Of a DNA stretch of 64,000 nt, positions 1 through 13,116 are shown piece by piece; position 1 is the first letter of the stretch, and every line of letters begins with the position of its first letter. The stretch spans positions 64,420,152-64,484,151 of the forward strand of contig CM055097.1 in assembly GCA_029204225.1 (NCBI GenBank). The letters are read 5' to 3'. The position numbers were made by a program, and so were the translations under genes. The notes under the pieces were generated by a model. That model did not search any database, had not been told where the DNA came from, and saw only the letters and a list, made by a program, of their open reading frames with translations. The DNA comes from Diphasiastrum complanatum. Its lineage: Eukaryota > Streptophyta > Lycopodiopsida > Lycopodiales > Lycopodiaceae.

Positions 1-689
1 AACGTGCTGAAAACCAAGTTAGGAAACAATGTGGAGACGTTTTTATGGCTTTTTGAAGATGTTAGCACCAGCTTACAAAAGAAACAATGCTTTATTGATG
101 ATAAACAATTTTATTATAATGCATTACTAGTATAACAATAACACGCCACCTTTGACTCGTTATTCTGGGTGTGTAATCACTATTATATAAGGAAGATTTT
201 AATTAAAGCAATTGGAGATGGGTAGCTCGCAGGAATTCTTCACCTCGCATTCAGGTATGAAACCATATGAGGTAACACCAATTTGAATGATGCTGGCGAC
301 AATACATGACAATTTTTGTATACATGAGGATATTCATGATAGACTTTAAATAATGGCTAAGCATTTAGTAAGAGTACTTACATTCCACATCTTTAAACTG
401 ATAAGGAGTTATTTACGATACTTATAACAAGGACAAGAGTTATTTGACATATGAGTAGGTGATTTTGAGTAAGCTGGTAAGTTGTAAGAGCTTGACCTTG
501 ACGTGCTTGTATGGTATGGATTTGCCCAAGCCATAAGGTGCTTCGACCCCCTACGGCTTGCATGGGAGTGCCTGGGGCTAGTATGGCACGGATCTGCCCT
601 AGTACCTAGCACCTATGTCAAAGTCACATTTCTTGTTATATGTGCATTACAAGATAGCTTTGTACACGTAGAATGACAAGAGTTCACTT
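1..689. other. No gene seen; flank of a gypsy element
   Basis: I see no supportable gene here. Short open frames have no family character. The last part leads into the Ty3/gypsy pol remnant that becomes readable near position 690, so this stretch probably holds decayed upstream pol sequence or unrelated intergenic DNA. Confidence 0.4.
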
Positions 690-2063
690 ATCAAATTGAG
701 CTTTGTCAAGGAAAATATCATACTAATGCTGATTATCTTTTACGACTTAGCATGGGAAGGATTGAAGACCCATTGAATGACAATTTTCCAGATGAAAATT
801 TATTCGAGATATCTTCTACGGACTCTTTATATTTTGATATAATTATTTATCTCAAAGATCAGATATAAACCTGATGGGTATGACTTGGAGAAGAAGATAA
901 TATTTCAATATAAAGTTGCACCTTATACCATTATTGCTAATGTTCTATATAAACTTGGTGCAGATCATTAGTTAAGAAAGTGTCTTGAAGCTAAAGATAT
1001 TCCAAAGGTTATTCGAGCCTTACATTCCGAAGATGCCGGTGGACATTTTGCTTTGAAGAATATTGTTAATAAGATTATGACCGCCAAATATTGGTGGCCT
1101 ACCATGTTCAAGGATGTCTCTATTTATATTCGATCTTGTGATCCATGCCAAAGATCTGGTAAACCAACCAAATCTATGAATTGGCTGTTGACGCCAATCA
1201 TTCCACTTGCACCATTTGAAAAGTGGGAGATTGACTTTGTTGGTCCAATAAAGCTAGTAACTTGACACACCAAGTGTCAATATATTTTGGTTGCAAGGGA
1301 TTATGCAACGAAGAATGTTGAGGCGGAAGCAACGAAACGATTGCGAAAACTGTCGCTTCTTTTCTATTCAAATCTATTACACATTATGGTTGTCCTCTTG
1401 AGTTAGTCAGTGATCGTGGTTCCCATTTTCGTAATGATACGATTTGACTACTGACAACATATTTTTTGATCAAACACAGAAAGACAACCCCTTATAATCC
1501 GAAAGAAAATGGGTTGACTGAGAGAGCGAATAGAATACTATGCAAGATCCTGAATAAGATCATTATTGCACATGCTACAAACTGGGATCAAAAGTTACCC
1601 TCAATGCTTTGGACATATAGAAACACGGAGAAAATCACAACGAAACAGACTCCTTATTTTTTTACATATGGTATGCATTCAATTTTGCCGATTGAATTTG
1701 AGGTGCCAATTTTTTCGTATACAAGCACAACGAGTAGAAGCAAATTGTATTAACGAAAGATTGTTGACAATTGAAGAACTATGCGAACAAAACAATTCAA
1801 AGGATGTTACAGAGAAAATCCAGGGGGAGCGAAAGAAAAAACATGATACTCATATCAAGACTGTTGATCTTAAGGTTGATGATTATGCTCTAATTTATGA
1901 CAGTTGTCATCAGAAATTTCCTGAAAAGTTACATATGAGGTGGATGGGACCTTACAAGGTCATTGAAGTATTTGACAACAATTTTGTCCAACTTCAGTCG
2001 TTGGGAGGTGCATTATTGCCAATGCGTATTAGCGGTTCCAGACTAAAGAAATATTATCTCTAA
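690..2063 (+). mobile_element. Ty3/gypsy pol remnant: RNase H end, integrase, C-terminal domain
   Basis: This is the 3' half of a Ty3/gypsy retrotransposon polyprotein. Near 700-750 the translation reads GKYHTNADYLLRL, the usual end of RNase H. A His/Cys integrase zinc-finger region follows (CDPCQRSGK near 1140-1160), then the integrase core. The catalytic triad is recognisable as IDFVGP (first Asp, near 1230), VSDRGSHF (second Asp, near 1410) and NPKENGLTERAN (Glu, near 1510). The C-terminal part ends with WMGPYKVIEV...GSRLKKYYL, a typical gypsy integrase tail. Stops near 870-1010 and 1265, one in the core near 1447 and a frame change near 1720 show it is dead. Family assignment is secure; the lineage is not resolved. 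Confidence 0.9.
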
Positions 2064-2065
2064 CG

Positions 2066-2083
2066 AAGGATTTGAGGGGAGAA
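2066..2083 (+). promoter_or_regulatory. Polypurine tract of the gypsy element
   Basis: A purine-rich run (GAGGGGAGAA) lies just after the pol stop. This is where a Ty3/gypsy element primes plus-strand synthesis, so the 3' LTR should start close to 2084. The LTR body would contain the (TA)n tract. I could not find a matching 5' LTR in the window. Confidence 0.55.
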
Positions 2084-2132
2084 TCTTTCAAGAATCTTTG
2101 AAGAAATTTTATCCCGAATTTTTCTCTTTCTT

Positions 2133-2134
<2 letters not shown>

Positions 2135-2213
<79 letters not shown>
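2135..2213. repeat. (TA)n microsatellite, about 79 bp
   Basis: Uninterrupted alternating TA lies just downstream of the gypsy polypurine tract. Reading frames through it (alternating Ile and Tyr) are artefacts. Confidence 0.97.
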
Positions 2214-2214
<1 letters not shown>

Positions 2215-2590
2215 TATTTGATTGTTATCTATTATTTTATCCATTATTTATTTTTTGGATTTGATAAATTCTTTTTATTAATGTACACGTGTTCCCATGG
2301 GTCATTCATATTTATGTTTACATTTATGAGTACGTGGAAGACTGTGTAGGCATGATATTTTAAATTAGTAAGATAGCGCTTTTTATTTATGAATTTGACA
2401 TATGTCAAATCATGTTGCCACGTAATCATCGTTTTCACTGTGTCATCATTTAAACATTGTACTTTTCTATTTTCACTTTACACTTTCTTTTTGCTTTCAC
2501 TCTTTCATGCATACTTACTCTCGCTCTCCACCGCTCGTTCATCAGCTCACGTGTTGTTATGCCATCTATTTTGCAAATCTACCGAACAAT

Positions 2591-4037
2591 ATGGATTCGA
2601 ATGCAAGCACCAGCTCCAGTGTCAGCTGGAAAATCCATGCATCCATCCGACTTGCATCAATTCAGTCACTTTTGGATCAATGTAGGTTGCGTAATCTCAA
2701 GGAGGACCCATCAATAGTTTTTCAAGAGATCAGTACTGACTTCGTGAGTTCTATTCACATAGTAGTTCTGACTTTAAAGTTACATTGTGTAATGCCACCT
2801 TCACTATCAATGAAGCGGTCTTCTTTGAAGCTCTTGACTACCAACAAATGGCCTAGCCAATACAACGTCCAAGGACTCCATTGAAGAGTCGAAATATATA
2901 TTTTTGAATTGTTTTGTACCAAGCAAAGGGTACAAGATTACGACGGTGAAAGATGCGTGAATGAAGTTCTTTTGCAAGTATGCAAATCAAGTGCTGTTTA
3001 TCACTGATGTTGACGCTACCATATCAGCTTATAATTTTGGGCACCTGGTGGATGCACTGGCAGGACAGCCAGTATGCTTTGGCACTATTGCCTACAAAGC
3101 ATTTCTGCGCTGGGTTAAGCACAAGAAGTTTGCTGCAGTGGGAGCACACATCTCATGACTGTGCAACCATTTTGGCATCATGACAGAAATAGAGCATGGT
3201 GTATTGGCATGAAGGATGCTAATGACCACGAAGATCGATTTATCCCGACTCCTACAGAGCACCTTTGTTCCACAAGACCAGCCAACAGCTACTGCAGCTA
3301 TGGATGTCGACACAGCAGCAGTCCCGCATGACTCTATTTTGGATTTTGCTGTGCAGATTATACTTGAGCCCTCTGCTACAGCCGAAACTTTGGCAGTCGT
3401 CCTTGTGACGGCGGATGGGTCTTCTCAGAAGCCAAAGAGCCCTGCATCCACAGATGACGAAGACATCATCTCCGACACCCAGATGCAAGACAAAGGCAAA
3501 GGGGTTGATGAGGAAGCCACGGACGTGGAGGAGGATGACAAAGAAAACCTATATAGATGGTACCATCCATTTTCCTTGGGTGTAAAGGATATTGTTGGTA
3601 AGATCCATGACTATGACTTGCACATTCAAGATAGTATGATGTAGCTATTCCATCATACAGATGAGATGACCAGCAACATTGAAATGTTGTCTGAGTAGAT
3701 TACATCTCTAGAGGTAGACGACAAGTTGCTGAATAAGCAAAATCGCTCTTTGGGCCGAATGCTCCAGCAATCACATGACGAATCCCAATCATACAAAGAT
3801 ATCAATAAGGCACTTCAGGCCAAATCTACAGAATTGCAGAAAAATTTTGATTCTTTAAACTCTGAGCTCAATAAGGCCAAGGCAGAAAAGAATACTCTAC
3901 AGACCACTCTTCAAGCGGAGACTGCGAGGAGAATAAGGACAGAATCTGCCTTGCGGTTATGCAGCAGCTCTGGATCAATCCAGATTGATTCTTTGAAACT
4001 GCAATCTCTTCAGGACCAGATGCTCGAGAATTTTTGA
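2591..4037 (+). pseudogene. Decayed ORF: N-terminal unknown domain, acidic middle, C-terminal coiled coil
   Basis: A plausible start at 2591 opens MDSNASTSSSVSWKIHAS. The frame then shifts several times, near 2750, 2885 and 2960-3210. Later parts are continuous: 2961-3158 (VDATISAYNFGHLVDALAG) and 3216-3644, which turns acidic (TDVEEDDKEN). After stops near 3643 and 3696, 3726-4037 is a Lys/Glu/Leu-rich coiled coil (QKNFDSLNSELNKAKAEKN). The architecture suggests a transposon ORF1 or gag-like protein, but I see no zinc knuckle and do not recognise the family. It lies between a gypsy 3' end and the DUF7869-like gene on the same strand, so it might belong to either or neither. Confidence 0.5.
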
Positions 4038-4522
4038 GTCGAGTTTCTTCTTCCGATCAAAAATGACAAGATGCTAGTCGAAGAAGAACTCGCCAGATGC
4101 TTTAAACGCAACTGCTTGGCTAAAGCATTTCATAGATGTGCACAGAGAGAAATTGTCTAATTCTTTATATTTTCACTTGTCGGATAATTTTATAAAATGA
4201 GAATATTTTTGATGTACAAAGATTTCGCCAAAACAAAAAATGTTCCTTATTTCAGTTACTCATATTTTCTTAGAATTTGAAAAACAGATTTTGGACTGGT
4301 AAAGATTCCCAAAAAAATCACGAATGACAGTATGCTCCACTTGCGAGTTGTTAAAGTCTGCAAAACAACCTACAAAGACCAATGATGAGAAAGGTAAATA
4401 TTAATCAAATTTGTCATTCATTTAAATACTTTCTGTTTTGAAAAGATTATGTTGCAGTCTTTTTGAATACCATTGTGGTATGATCTTTATTCTATTAAAT
4501 AAGTGAATCATTGTATTTTCAG

Positions 4523-6312
4523 TGGATGCTGCAAAAGCTCTTCAAATGCACATAGATCAACAAACAGTTGAAAGACAAAAGTTGGCCAAGCATCGAAAGA
4601 AATGTTTGGAATGTCGACAAAAATATTTGGGCCTTGTTATTGATGGCATGGATTAGAAGAAAACAATGTTGCCTCATTTTGTCAAAGTGCCCAAAAATTT
4701 GAACATGGCAGATTTTATTCAGGTTCATCTCGTTGGAGCACTTGTGTTTAATGGCACTTTGGAGTCCAAGGTCTTTTTAAATTATCCCAATGTTCGAAAT
4801 TATCCAAATTTGACGATCACCATTGTACATAAGATAATTTGTGAATTTGGTGAAAATCTTCCAGAAATACTTTATTTGCAGCTTGACAACACTGCTAGGG
4901 AAAATAAAAACCAAACTATTTTGGCATACTTGTCCATGCTAAAGGAGAAATTTTGTTTCAAAAAAGTAAAAATAGGATTTTTGTTGGTAGGACATACTCA
5001 TGATCGAATTGATCAAATGTTTAGTTAAGTTACTTTTCTAAGAGGTTGAGACGCAAGAAAGCATTTTCATTACCAGTGCTTCAAAGCACTGTTGAGGAAT
5101 CGTATGTGCCAAAGCCAAACGTTCATTAATCAGACACACACATGATTTTCGTGATTATGTTAAGACGTCCAACGAAACAGAGCGATGCGTAGTTAATATT
5201 AATGATATCAGCTTTCAGCACTAGTTTAAAATCAAATGTAATGAATCAGACATTATATTATTATGGGGCAAACTCTTTTCAAATTCAGTTTCGTGGCTAC
5301 CTCTTGAAGGAGTTCGATTTTTGCTTAACATTCCATAGACTCAAATCAAGCTTGTTGTGTTGTCTCCCTTGAAGTTCTTGCTAGAAGAACAAAAGGCGCA
5401 AAGAGCACATCGTGAGATTAATCCATTTGCCTCAGTAAATTTTCTGGAATCAAGTGTTCAAGCAGCTTATCATTTTTTTGATGAGTTTGATCAGCATTGG
5501 TGGATGGAATTTTTCGAGGAACAAAAAATCAGTTTGCTCAATCTCGAACATACATCAACAACTGAAGAATTTCATTGGCCTCATAAATTAGGAACATCAA
5601 CTACAACTGTTGAACCTTCAGATCTTCCTCGAGATAATGATTTCTTGCAGCTTGTGCAAAGTGAGGAACGTGAAATTTATGTGGGCTCAAGGAAGAATAG
5701 GCAAAGTGTAAAAGCTGCAAAAATGAAATGGTGCGGTGATTTGAATGAAATCCAAATTGGAAGCCTTGTTGCACTTCTAGCTTCAGAAAACAATGAAGGA
5801 CATCCATTTTGGATTGCCAAAGTACTTGGTTTTATTCAAAATAGCAATCAAACAAAAGTACTATGTGTCTATTGGTTGCGCACCACTTCAACGAATGCTT
5901 TTTTGGGAAGGTACGAACTCGAAATGTTGTAAGTAGATCCAAAGGGCAAGAGAAAGAGATTGCCAAAAATCAACCAAGAGTCGACGATTTGAATCTACAG
6001 GATGTAGATGTTTTGGCATTTAATTTTGAATTAACAATGACCAATCATCTACGAAAGTCAACAATATCTATATTGAAAGAACGACTTGGATTACTGGAAA
6101 AACCATCATCCTCCACTCGTCATCAACAGAGAAAAACTGATTTACAAGGTTTTTTGTCAGCATTAGATGCGAATTCTGAGGAAGATATGCCAGTTGACTC
6201 TGATGAAGAAGACGGGTCTTCCACTTCATCAACTGAAAACGAGAGTGTTGAGAATATGTCAAGTTTTGAATTGAGAGGCATCAGTGAAAATCCCTTAGAA
6301 AATGTACTTTAA
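4523..6312 (+). pseudogene. DUF7869-like (RNase H-like fold) protein with PWWP/Tudor-like module, decayed
   Basis: A splice-acceptor-like pyrimidine tract ends in CAG at 4522. The frame then reads VIDGMD*KKTMLPHF (stop near 4653), LQLDNTARENKN (near 4880) and FLLVGHTHDRIDQMFS (near 4980-5027). These three motifs match the DUF7869 family as I remember it, whose spaced acidic residues suggest an RNase H/DDE-like fold. After frame breaks at 5028-5356, one frame (5357-5932) ends in GSLVALLASENNEGHPFWIAKVLGF, resembling a PWWP or Tudor barrel. An acidic Ser-rich tail follows in another frame to 6312. Related genes are often transposon-borne. Stops and frameshifts make this copy a pseudogene. Family call moderate, PWWP call tentative. 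Confidence 0.6.
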
Positions 6313-8476
<2,164 letters not shown>

Positions 8477-8554
<78 letters not shown>

Positions 8555-8579
8555 TGAGGGGGGGGGGGGGGGGGGGGGG
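8477..8579. repeat. (GA)n tract followed by a 22-base G run
   Basis: About 75 bp of GA repeat (8477-8551) is followed after a short spacer by 22 consecutive G (8558-8579). A G run this long could form a quadruplex and is also a common site of assembly or read-length error, so its exact length should be treated with caution. Confidence 0.95.
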
Positions 8580-10370
8580 TACTTGCATTTATTAACGCAA
8601 TGCAAGTAATGGAGAATAGAATTGAAATTTAATTCATATTTTGTATGTATTTACTTGTAAACATTAACAACAATGGGCATAATTTTATCCGAAATTGTTT
8701 TTGGACATGCAACTTGAATGTAATGTTTTGACTTTGCCTTGATAATGAATGTTTGAGTGGAATAATTAAGTATTCCAAGTTTAGAATGCCCAAATTTGAG
8801 AACTTTATTTGTTACGGTGAATTGTTCAAATGAAAAAGACATTATTTGAAACAGCCCAATCTTAGGGTGCGCTAGTTCATTATAAGAAAACTATAAATTA
8901 AATCAAATACAAATATTACTTAGTTTCATACTTCAATATTTGAAGATTCTAAAAACAAGGTGCAATTTGCAAGATGACTTTTTGGAGAAATAAACTACAC
9001 ATAACGGGCACGAACTAACTCAATAATTTAGGTTAAAATTGATCGGAAGGGCAACCTTGAATGTCAAATCTAAACAACCTAGATATTGTGGAAATGAAAT
9101 GGATTTTTCTAGAAAAATGCTTTGACTTTTTATGAATAACTTCTAAGCTTGCATGGGTAGGACAATACGCCCATAAAAGGTTGAGCAAGTTGTGTGGGTA
9201 GGAAATGTATGTCTACATCAAACAAGTCTCAGTAGAAAGCTTTACACCTCCCTTGGACAGACCCGCACGGGGTAAGGTCCCCACAAATAGCCTTTACCTT
9301 TGAGTGCAATCAGGGCCTCTACTTTAGTGAAGAGTTTACCTCCACGTCACTAGGTGGAATCTACAAAGCAATGGTCCTTTTACTTTCCCCGAGGAACCTT
9401 GAGTAATTTACACAAGCTTTCGTGCAAAAGGTTGTGTAAACGACCAGGTCACAAAAGTTGCATCGAACACAAAACTTTTGTGCGGAATTTGACATCGGGA
9501 AAGTCTTGTGTGTGGCCTTGCGTTGGCAAAAGGGCCTTTGAAGCGGAATCCAATCTACCTACCCCCACAAAAAGGAAATGGTGATGGCTCCAAAAGCGGA
9601 ATCTGTGGGACAAAAAAATTTATGGCAAAAAAATTTAAGTTTCTAGCAACTAGAAGGTGCGTGTAAAAAATAATTCCACCAAAAAAAGTAAAAAAAAAAA
9701 AAGATCGCCGAAGGTCCCTTCCTAAGCAGAATCCCCCACGGGGCCACACGTGTTTAGCGTTTGGCCCGGCCCAGTGGCTGGGCGCCATGTGGTGCCACGT
9801 GGACCCGATGCCTGGGCCGGCGAGGAGTGCCAAAACTCCTCACGTGATCGATTTCGACGGGCATGGGCAACTGGGAGCGCTTGAGCGGGCGTCGGGCAGC
9901 GGGAACCACACAGGGCACCTGTACACCCAAGCACACGCATGTCAGAGATTGTGCATGTTTGCTTATAAAGTTGCCTCAAGGAATCCGAGAGATGTGCTTG
10001 TGGAATAATCTTTGGTTGCCGAGACACGTGGTGCCAAAGGCAGCCAATTTTATTTAAAAAAGAAAAAAGAAAACATGTGGTTGAGGGCGCACCGGGGTGA
10101 AACGGCCACCGTGCCTCTGAGATGCGAGCCGCCCCCGGCGGCGCAGCAACCTTATAAAGGTGTAGCAGCTTCCCAGAAAGACTCTGCAAAAGGTTCTGGA
10201 AAAGGGCAGATATCTACTTTGACTGTTGGGTATGTACTATAACCTGTGGATAATAAACTTCCAGTACATGCACAGAAAACTCCAATGGGAAGAAAACAAG
10301 CACGAGTAAACTTTAGTCTGTTACCCAGGGGGTATGTAAATAGTCCTCAGGTCTCACCCATATGAACGAG
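8580..10370. other. No gene supported; includes a GC-rich patch near 9.7-10.15 kb
   Basis: The segment from about 9720 to 10150 is much more GC-rich than its surroundings and is open in several frames on both strands, as GC-rich DNA tends to be. None of those frames shows a known domain. A TATA-like TTATAAAGG lies near 10152-10160, about 1.37 kb upstream of the C2-domain gene. The patch might therefore be a promoter or CpG-rich region for that gene, with 5' UTR introns between, but this is a guess. Confidence 0.35.
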
Positions 10371-10372
10371 GG

Positions 10373-10510
10373 TTCTACTATCGGGTATTGTCATAATCCT
10401 CTGGTTTCTCAGTAACCACGTGCACGGGGTTCTACTTTCGTCTTTTACCCATCGGATGTGGTCATTATCCTCTGGTCTCACAGGTCGTTATCCTCTGGTC
10501 TCACAGGTAA
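10373..10510 (+). repeat. Short degenerate tandem repeats around CTCTGGTCTCACAGGT
   Basis: The phrase TTATCCTCTGGTCTCACAGGT occurs twice back to back near 10470-10508. A looser version (ATAATCCTCTGGTTTCTCAG) lies near 10392, and GGTTCTACT plus an ATCGGGTA/CATCGGATG segment recurs between, giving a larger unit of about 80 bp. The array sits upstream of the C2-domain gene. I see no coding role. Confidence 0.65.
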
Positions 10511-10547
10511 CAAATACATACAGGATAGTCAACACAGAATATAAAGG

Positions 10548-10549
<2 letters not shown>

Positions 10550-10581
<32 letters not shown>
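10550..10581. repeat. (GA)n microsatellite, 32 bp
   Basis: A short pure GA run in the likely upstream or leader region of the C2-domain gene. GA/CT tracts are common near plant transcription starts. Confidence 0.95.
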
Positions 10582-10584
<3 letters not shown>

Positions 10585-11526
10585 TGGGGGGAGGGAGATG
10601 GAGACAAGCATGGGGAGGGAGAGCTACGAAGAAGATTCAACATTACATTGTTGGGTTAATGAAAAGATAAGCTTAATTTGTAGTAATAGACCTGTGGTGG
10701 CGGATTGGGTGGATCATTTGTTGGATGGTTTGATATAAAGAAGACAGAAACGTTGCTGTAGAATCTAGATCATTGTAACTCTCCCTCTCTTGTGACTCAT
10801 TCCGTTCTCGTCCATAGTCGTCGTGTTGCTGCACGTCTAGTAAGGTGTTTTATGTTAAGCCCACTTGTGAATTATAGTTGTTCTTAGATGCAACCTGCGG
10901 ATGCAAGCTGGGGATGGATGATCCTTGGGGTTGATGGTGAAGCTGCATGGGATACTAGTTCTTTGAATGGAGTCGTTTCTAGAGCTCGTGGGGCCGACCA
11001 GAGAAATTTTCTTCCCAGATGTCAGCTAGTCAGCACAAATTTTCACCATACATTATACTCGAAACCGCAATTCCATCTTGCTGTTTCACCGACTTGTCGT
11101 GTAATTTGTCCTGATCCTGATATTAGAGAATCAATACCATTTTATTAACGAAGAGTTCATTTGATCAGTAAGGTTTCTAAGTTTCTTAGTCTTTGTCCAC
11201 GATTCTTGCCATGCCTTTCTAGATTGTGTATCAGGATCAAAAGTACTTAATGAGTAATTGTATCGAATACTATGGCTTGTCATCTGAATCCGTCTGTCTG
11301 AAATATGTAGCAGACTCGCACTCTTGCTAGATTTTGTTTTAGCACCGGACATCAGCTTCATGTTTTTCTGTGTTCACAGATATTTTAGTTTTCCTTCTTG
11401 TGAATTTATAAGTCTTGGATCGTGATGAGTTGTGCCGTCTAGCTTGCCTATCTATAAAATTACCAGGTTCTCTTTTTTCTTTGGGTGTAAATTCTGCTTA
11501 GATTTTACCGTTCACGTTAGTTGATC

Positions 11527-13116
11527 ATGGCAGCTTACTGGCAGGCCTCGAGTCCTTTTTCCCCTTTATTTGTTGAGTCGCAGAACTCTTTCACAGAGAC
11601 AGATACGCATGTCGGTGAAATCAATGGGATTCCTGTGTCCAGGTTACCGTACTCTACTCATGACGAAGGGTCAGATTGTTTTAGAATACACAGTTTACAA
11701 GCGCTTCGTAGTGAGGGTGAAAGAAAAGTTTTTCAAAACAGTTTTGCTCAGAGAGATTCGCGAGGAGGTGTCTACAAACAATATGGGCCCTCCGGAATCT
11801 TAGATATCTTTATACAACAAGCATGTGGCATTAACAACATTTGCATATATGGTGAGCAGGATGTGTACGCGAGGTTTTCGATCTCGCACAGCGTAGACAA
11901 AGCCTTGTGCTCCAGGATTGTGGAGGGAGGGGGTAAGAATCCAGTTTTCAACCAAAACCTTCAGATTGCTGTAGAGAACCTTGACTCGTTTTTGAAGTGC
12001 GAAATATTGATGGCTAGTAGAGTAAGTTATTTGGATGATCAGCTCCTAGGGTTTGTGTCTGTGCCGTTATCTAGTCTTGCAGGGAAGGGGAGACACTCCC
12101 AGGAATATGCCTTGTCTGCAACAGACCTTTGTCATTCCCACGCTGGAATTGTCAACCTCACTCTCATGTATCACGAGAAAAGGAATCCTTTGATGGGCAC
12201 TCAAATGCTACAGATGGGTAATGGCGTAGGGGGCCACTCTCAGCTTGAAGCGTCGGCTTTGGGTGATAGCGATATGACATCAGATATCTCTACGTTGTCA
12301 TTTACCTGCTGCCAAATTGAGAAGCTATCTGTTTCTGATTATACCAATGTCGCCTTTCCCAATATACAGGCTGTCTGTGAAGATCAGCAATTGATCTCAG
12401 ATTATCTGGGCATGGCTTCAAACGAGTGTGCAAGAGCAAAAGAGAATGGTGTGACTGTAGGTTCACCGTTTCTACCACAATTCCATTCTGTACCTTTGGA
12501 TCAAGTACATTACGATGAAACAAATACCGACACGGAGAAGCGTAACGAGGCTTCTGTTTTGGCAGATGATTGTCAGCTCTTCAATTTTGGAGATATGCCT
12601 GATCCTAGCGGAGTTTCATGTCCGAATGCTGGTATTTCTGAGGCACATAAGAACATTACAGCTTTATCAAATGTTCATGTCCCTTTGAAAAAACAAATGG
12701 TAGTCAGTAGTTCACCAGATAGCGTGGCTTTTTCTGTGTCTCCATCATTGCAGACGGCCTCAACTATGTCTATTTCCGAGGAATTTTCTGCAGGATTTCC
12801 AGCAGATATTACTTTGATGGATGGGGGAGGAAGCTGCATAACCCAGAAAGGCAATATACAAGGAAGTCTCAATGCCCCGCTGTTGAGTATTCCTGCCGAA
12901 CTCGAATCATCTAAGGTAATGCAGCAGCAAATAGTAGACATGTACATGAAGAGTATGCAACAGTTCTCAGATCCTCTTACAAGGATGCAGCACTCTATGG
13001 ACCTTGACAGACAGGTGAAGTTGGAAAGCACTACCAGTCCTTCTGGTCGTGACACTGGTGAATCAGGCAAGAAACTAGCTCACAGGGTGTTTTATGGAAG
13101 CAGGGCATTCTTCTAA
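11527..13116 (+). CDS. Plant C2-domain protein, 529 residues, intact
   Basis: The true start is the ATG at 11527 (MAAYWQASSPFSP); the frame opens six bases earlier but without an ATG. Residues about 88-217 form one C2 domain: GILDIFIQQACGINNICIYG, QDVYARFSIS, a KNPVFNQNLQI strand, LKCEI and DDQLLGFVSVPLSSL. The pattern closely follows the single-C2 plant protein group annotated as calcium-dependent lipid-binding family proteins. Such domains usually bind membranes, but whether this one binds calcium cannot be judged; few Asp residues are seen in the loops. The remaining 310 residues are Ser-rich and low in complexity, ending ...GRDTGESGKKLAHRVFYG. There are no internal stops over 1.59 kb. Leader exons upstream are possible. 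Confidence 0.9.
   Translation: MAAYWQASSPFSPLFVESQNSFTETDTHVGEINGIPVSRLPYSTHDEGSDCFRIHSLQALRSEGERKVFQNSFAQRDSRGGVYKQYGPSGILDIFIQQACGINNICIYGEQDVYARFSISHSVDKALCSRIVEGGGKNPVFNQNLQIAVENLDSFLKCEILMASRVSYLDDQLLGFVSVPLSSLAGKGRHSQEYALSATDLCHSHAGIVNLTLMYHEKRNPLMGTQMLQMGNGVGGHSQLEASALGDSDMTSDISTLSFTCCQIEKLSVSDYTNVAFPNIQAVCEDQQLISDYLGMASNECARAKENGVTVGSPFLPQFHSVPLDQVHYDETNTDTEKRNEASVLADDCQLFNFGDMPDPSGVSCPNAGISEAHKNITALSNVHVPLKKQMVVSSSPDSVAFSVSPSLQTASTMSISEEFSAGFPADITLMDGGGSCITQKGNIQGSLNAPLLSIPAELESSKVMQQQIVDMYMKSMQQFSDPLTRMQHSMDLDRQVKLESTTSPSGRDTGESGKKLAHRVFYGSRAFF

Noticed and set aside
9722-10189. 155-codon minus-strand frame in the GC-rich patch
   Set aside because: GC-rich DNA is open in several frames at once here. 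There is no domain, and other frames of similar length overlap on both strands.
10888-11148. 86-codon plus frame upstream of the C2-domain gene
   Set aside because: No recognisable motif and no splice link to the C2 gene that I could support; more likely leader or intron sequence.
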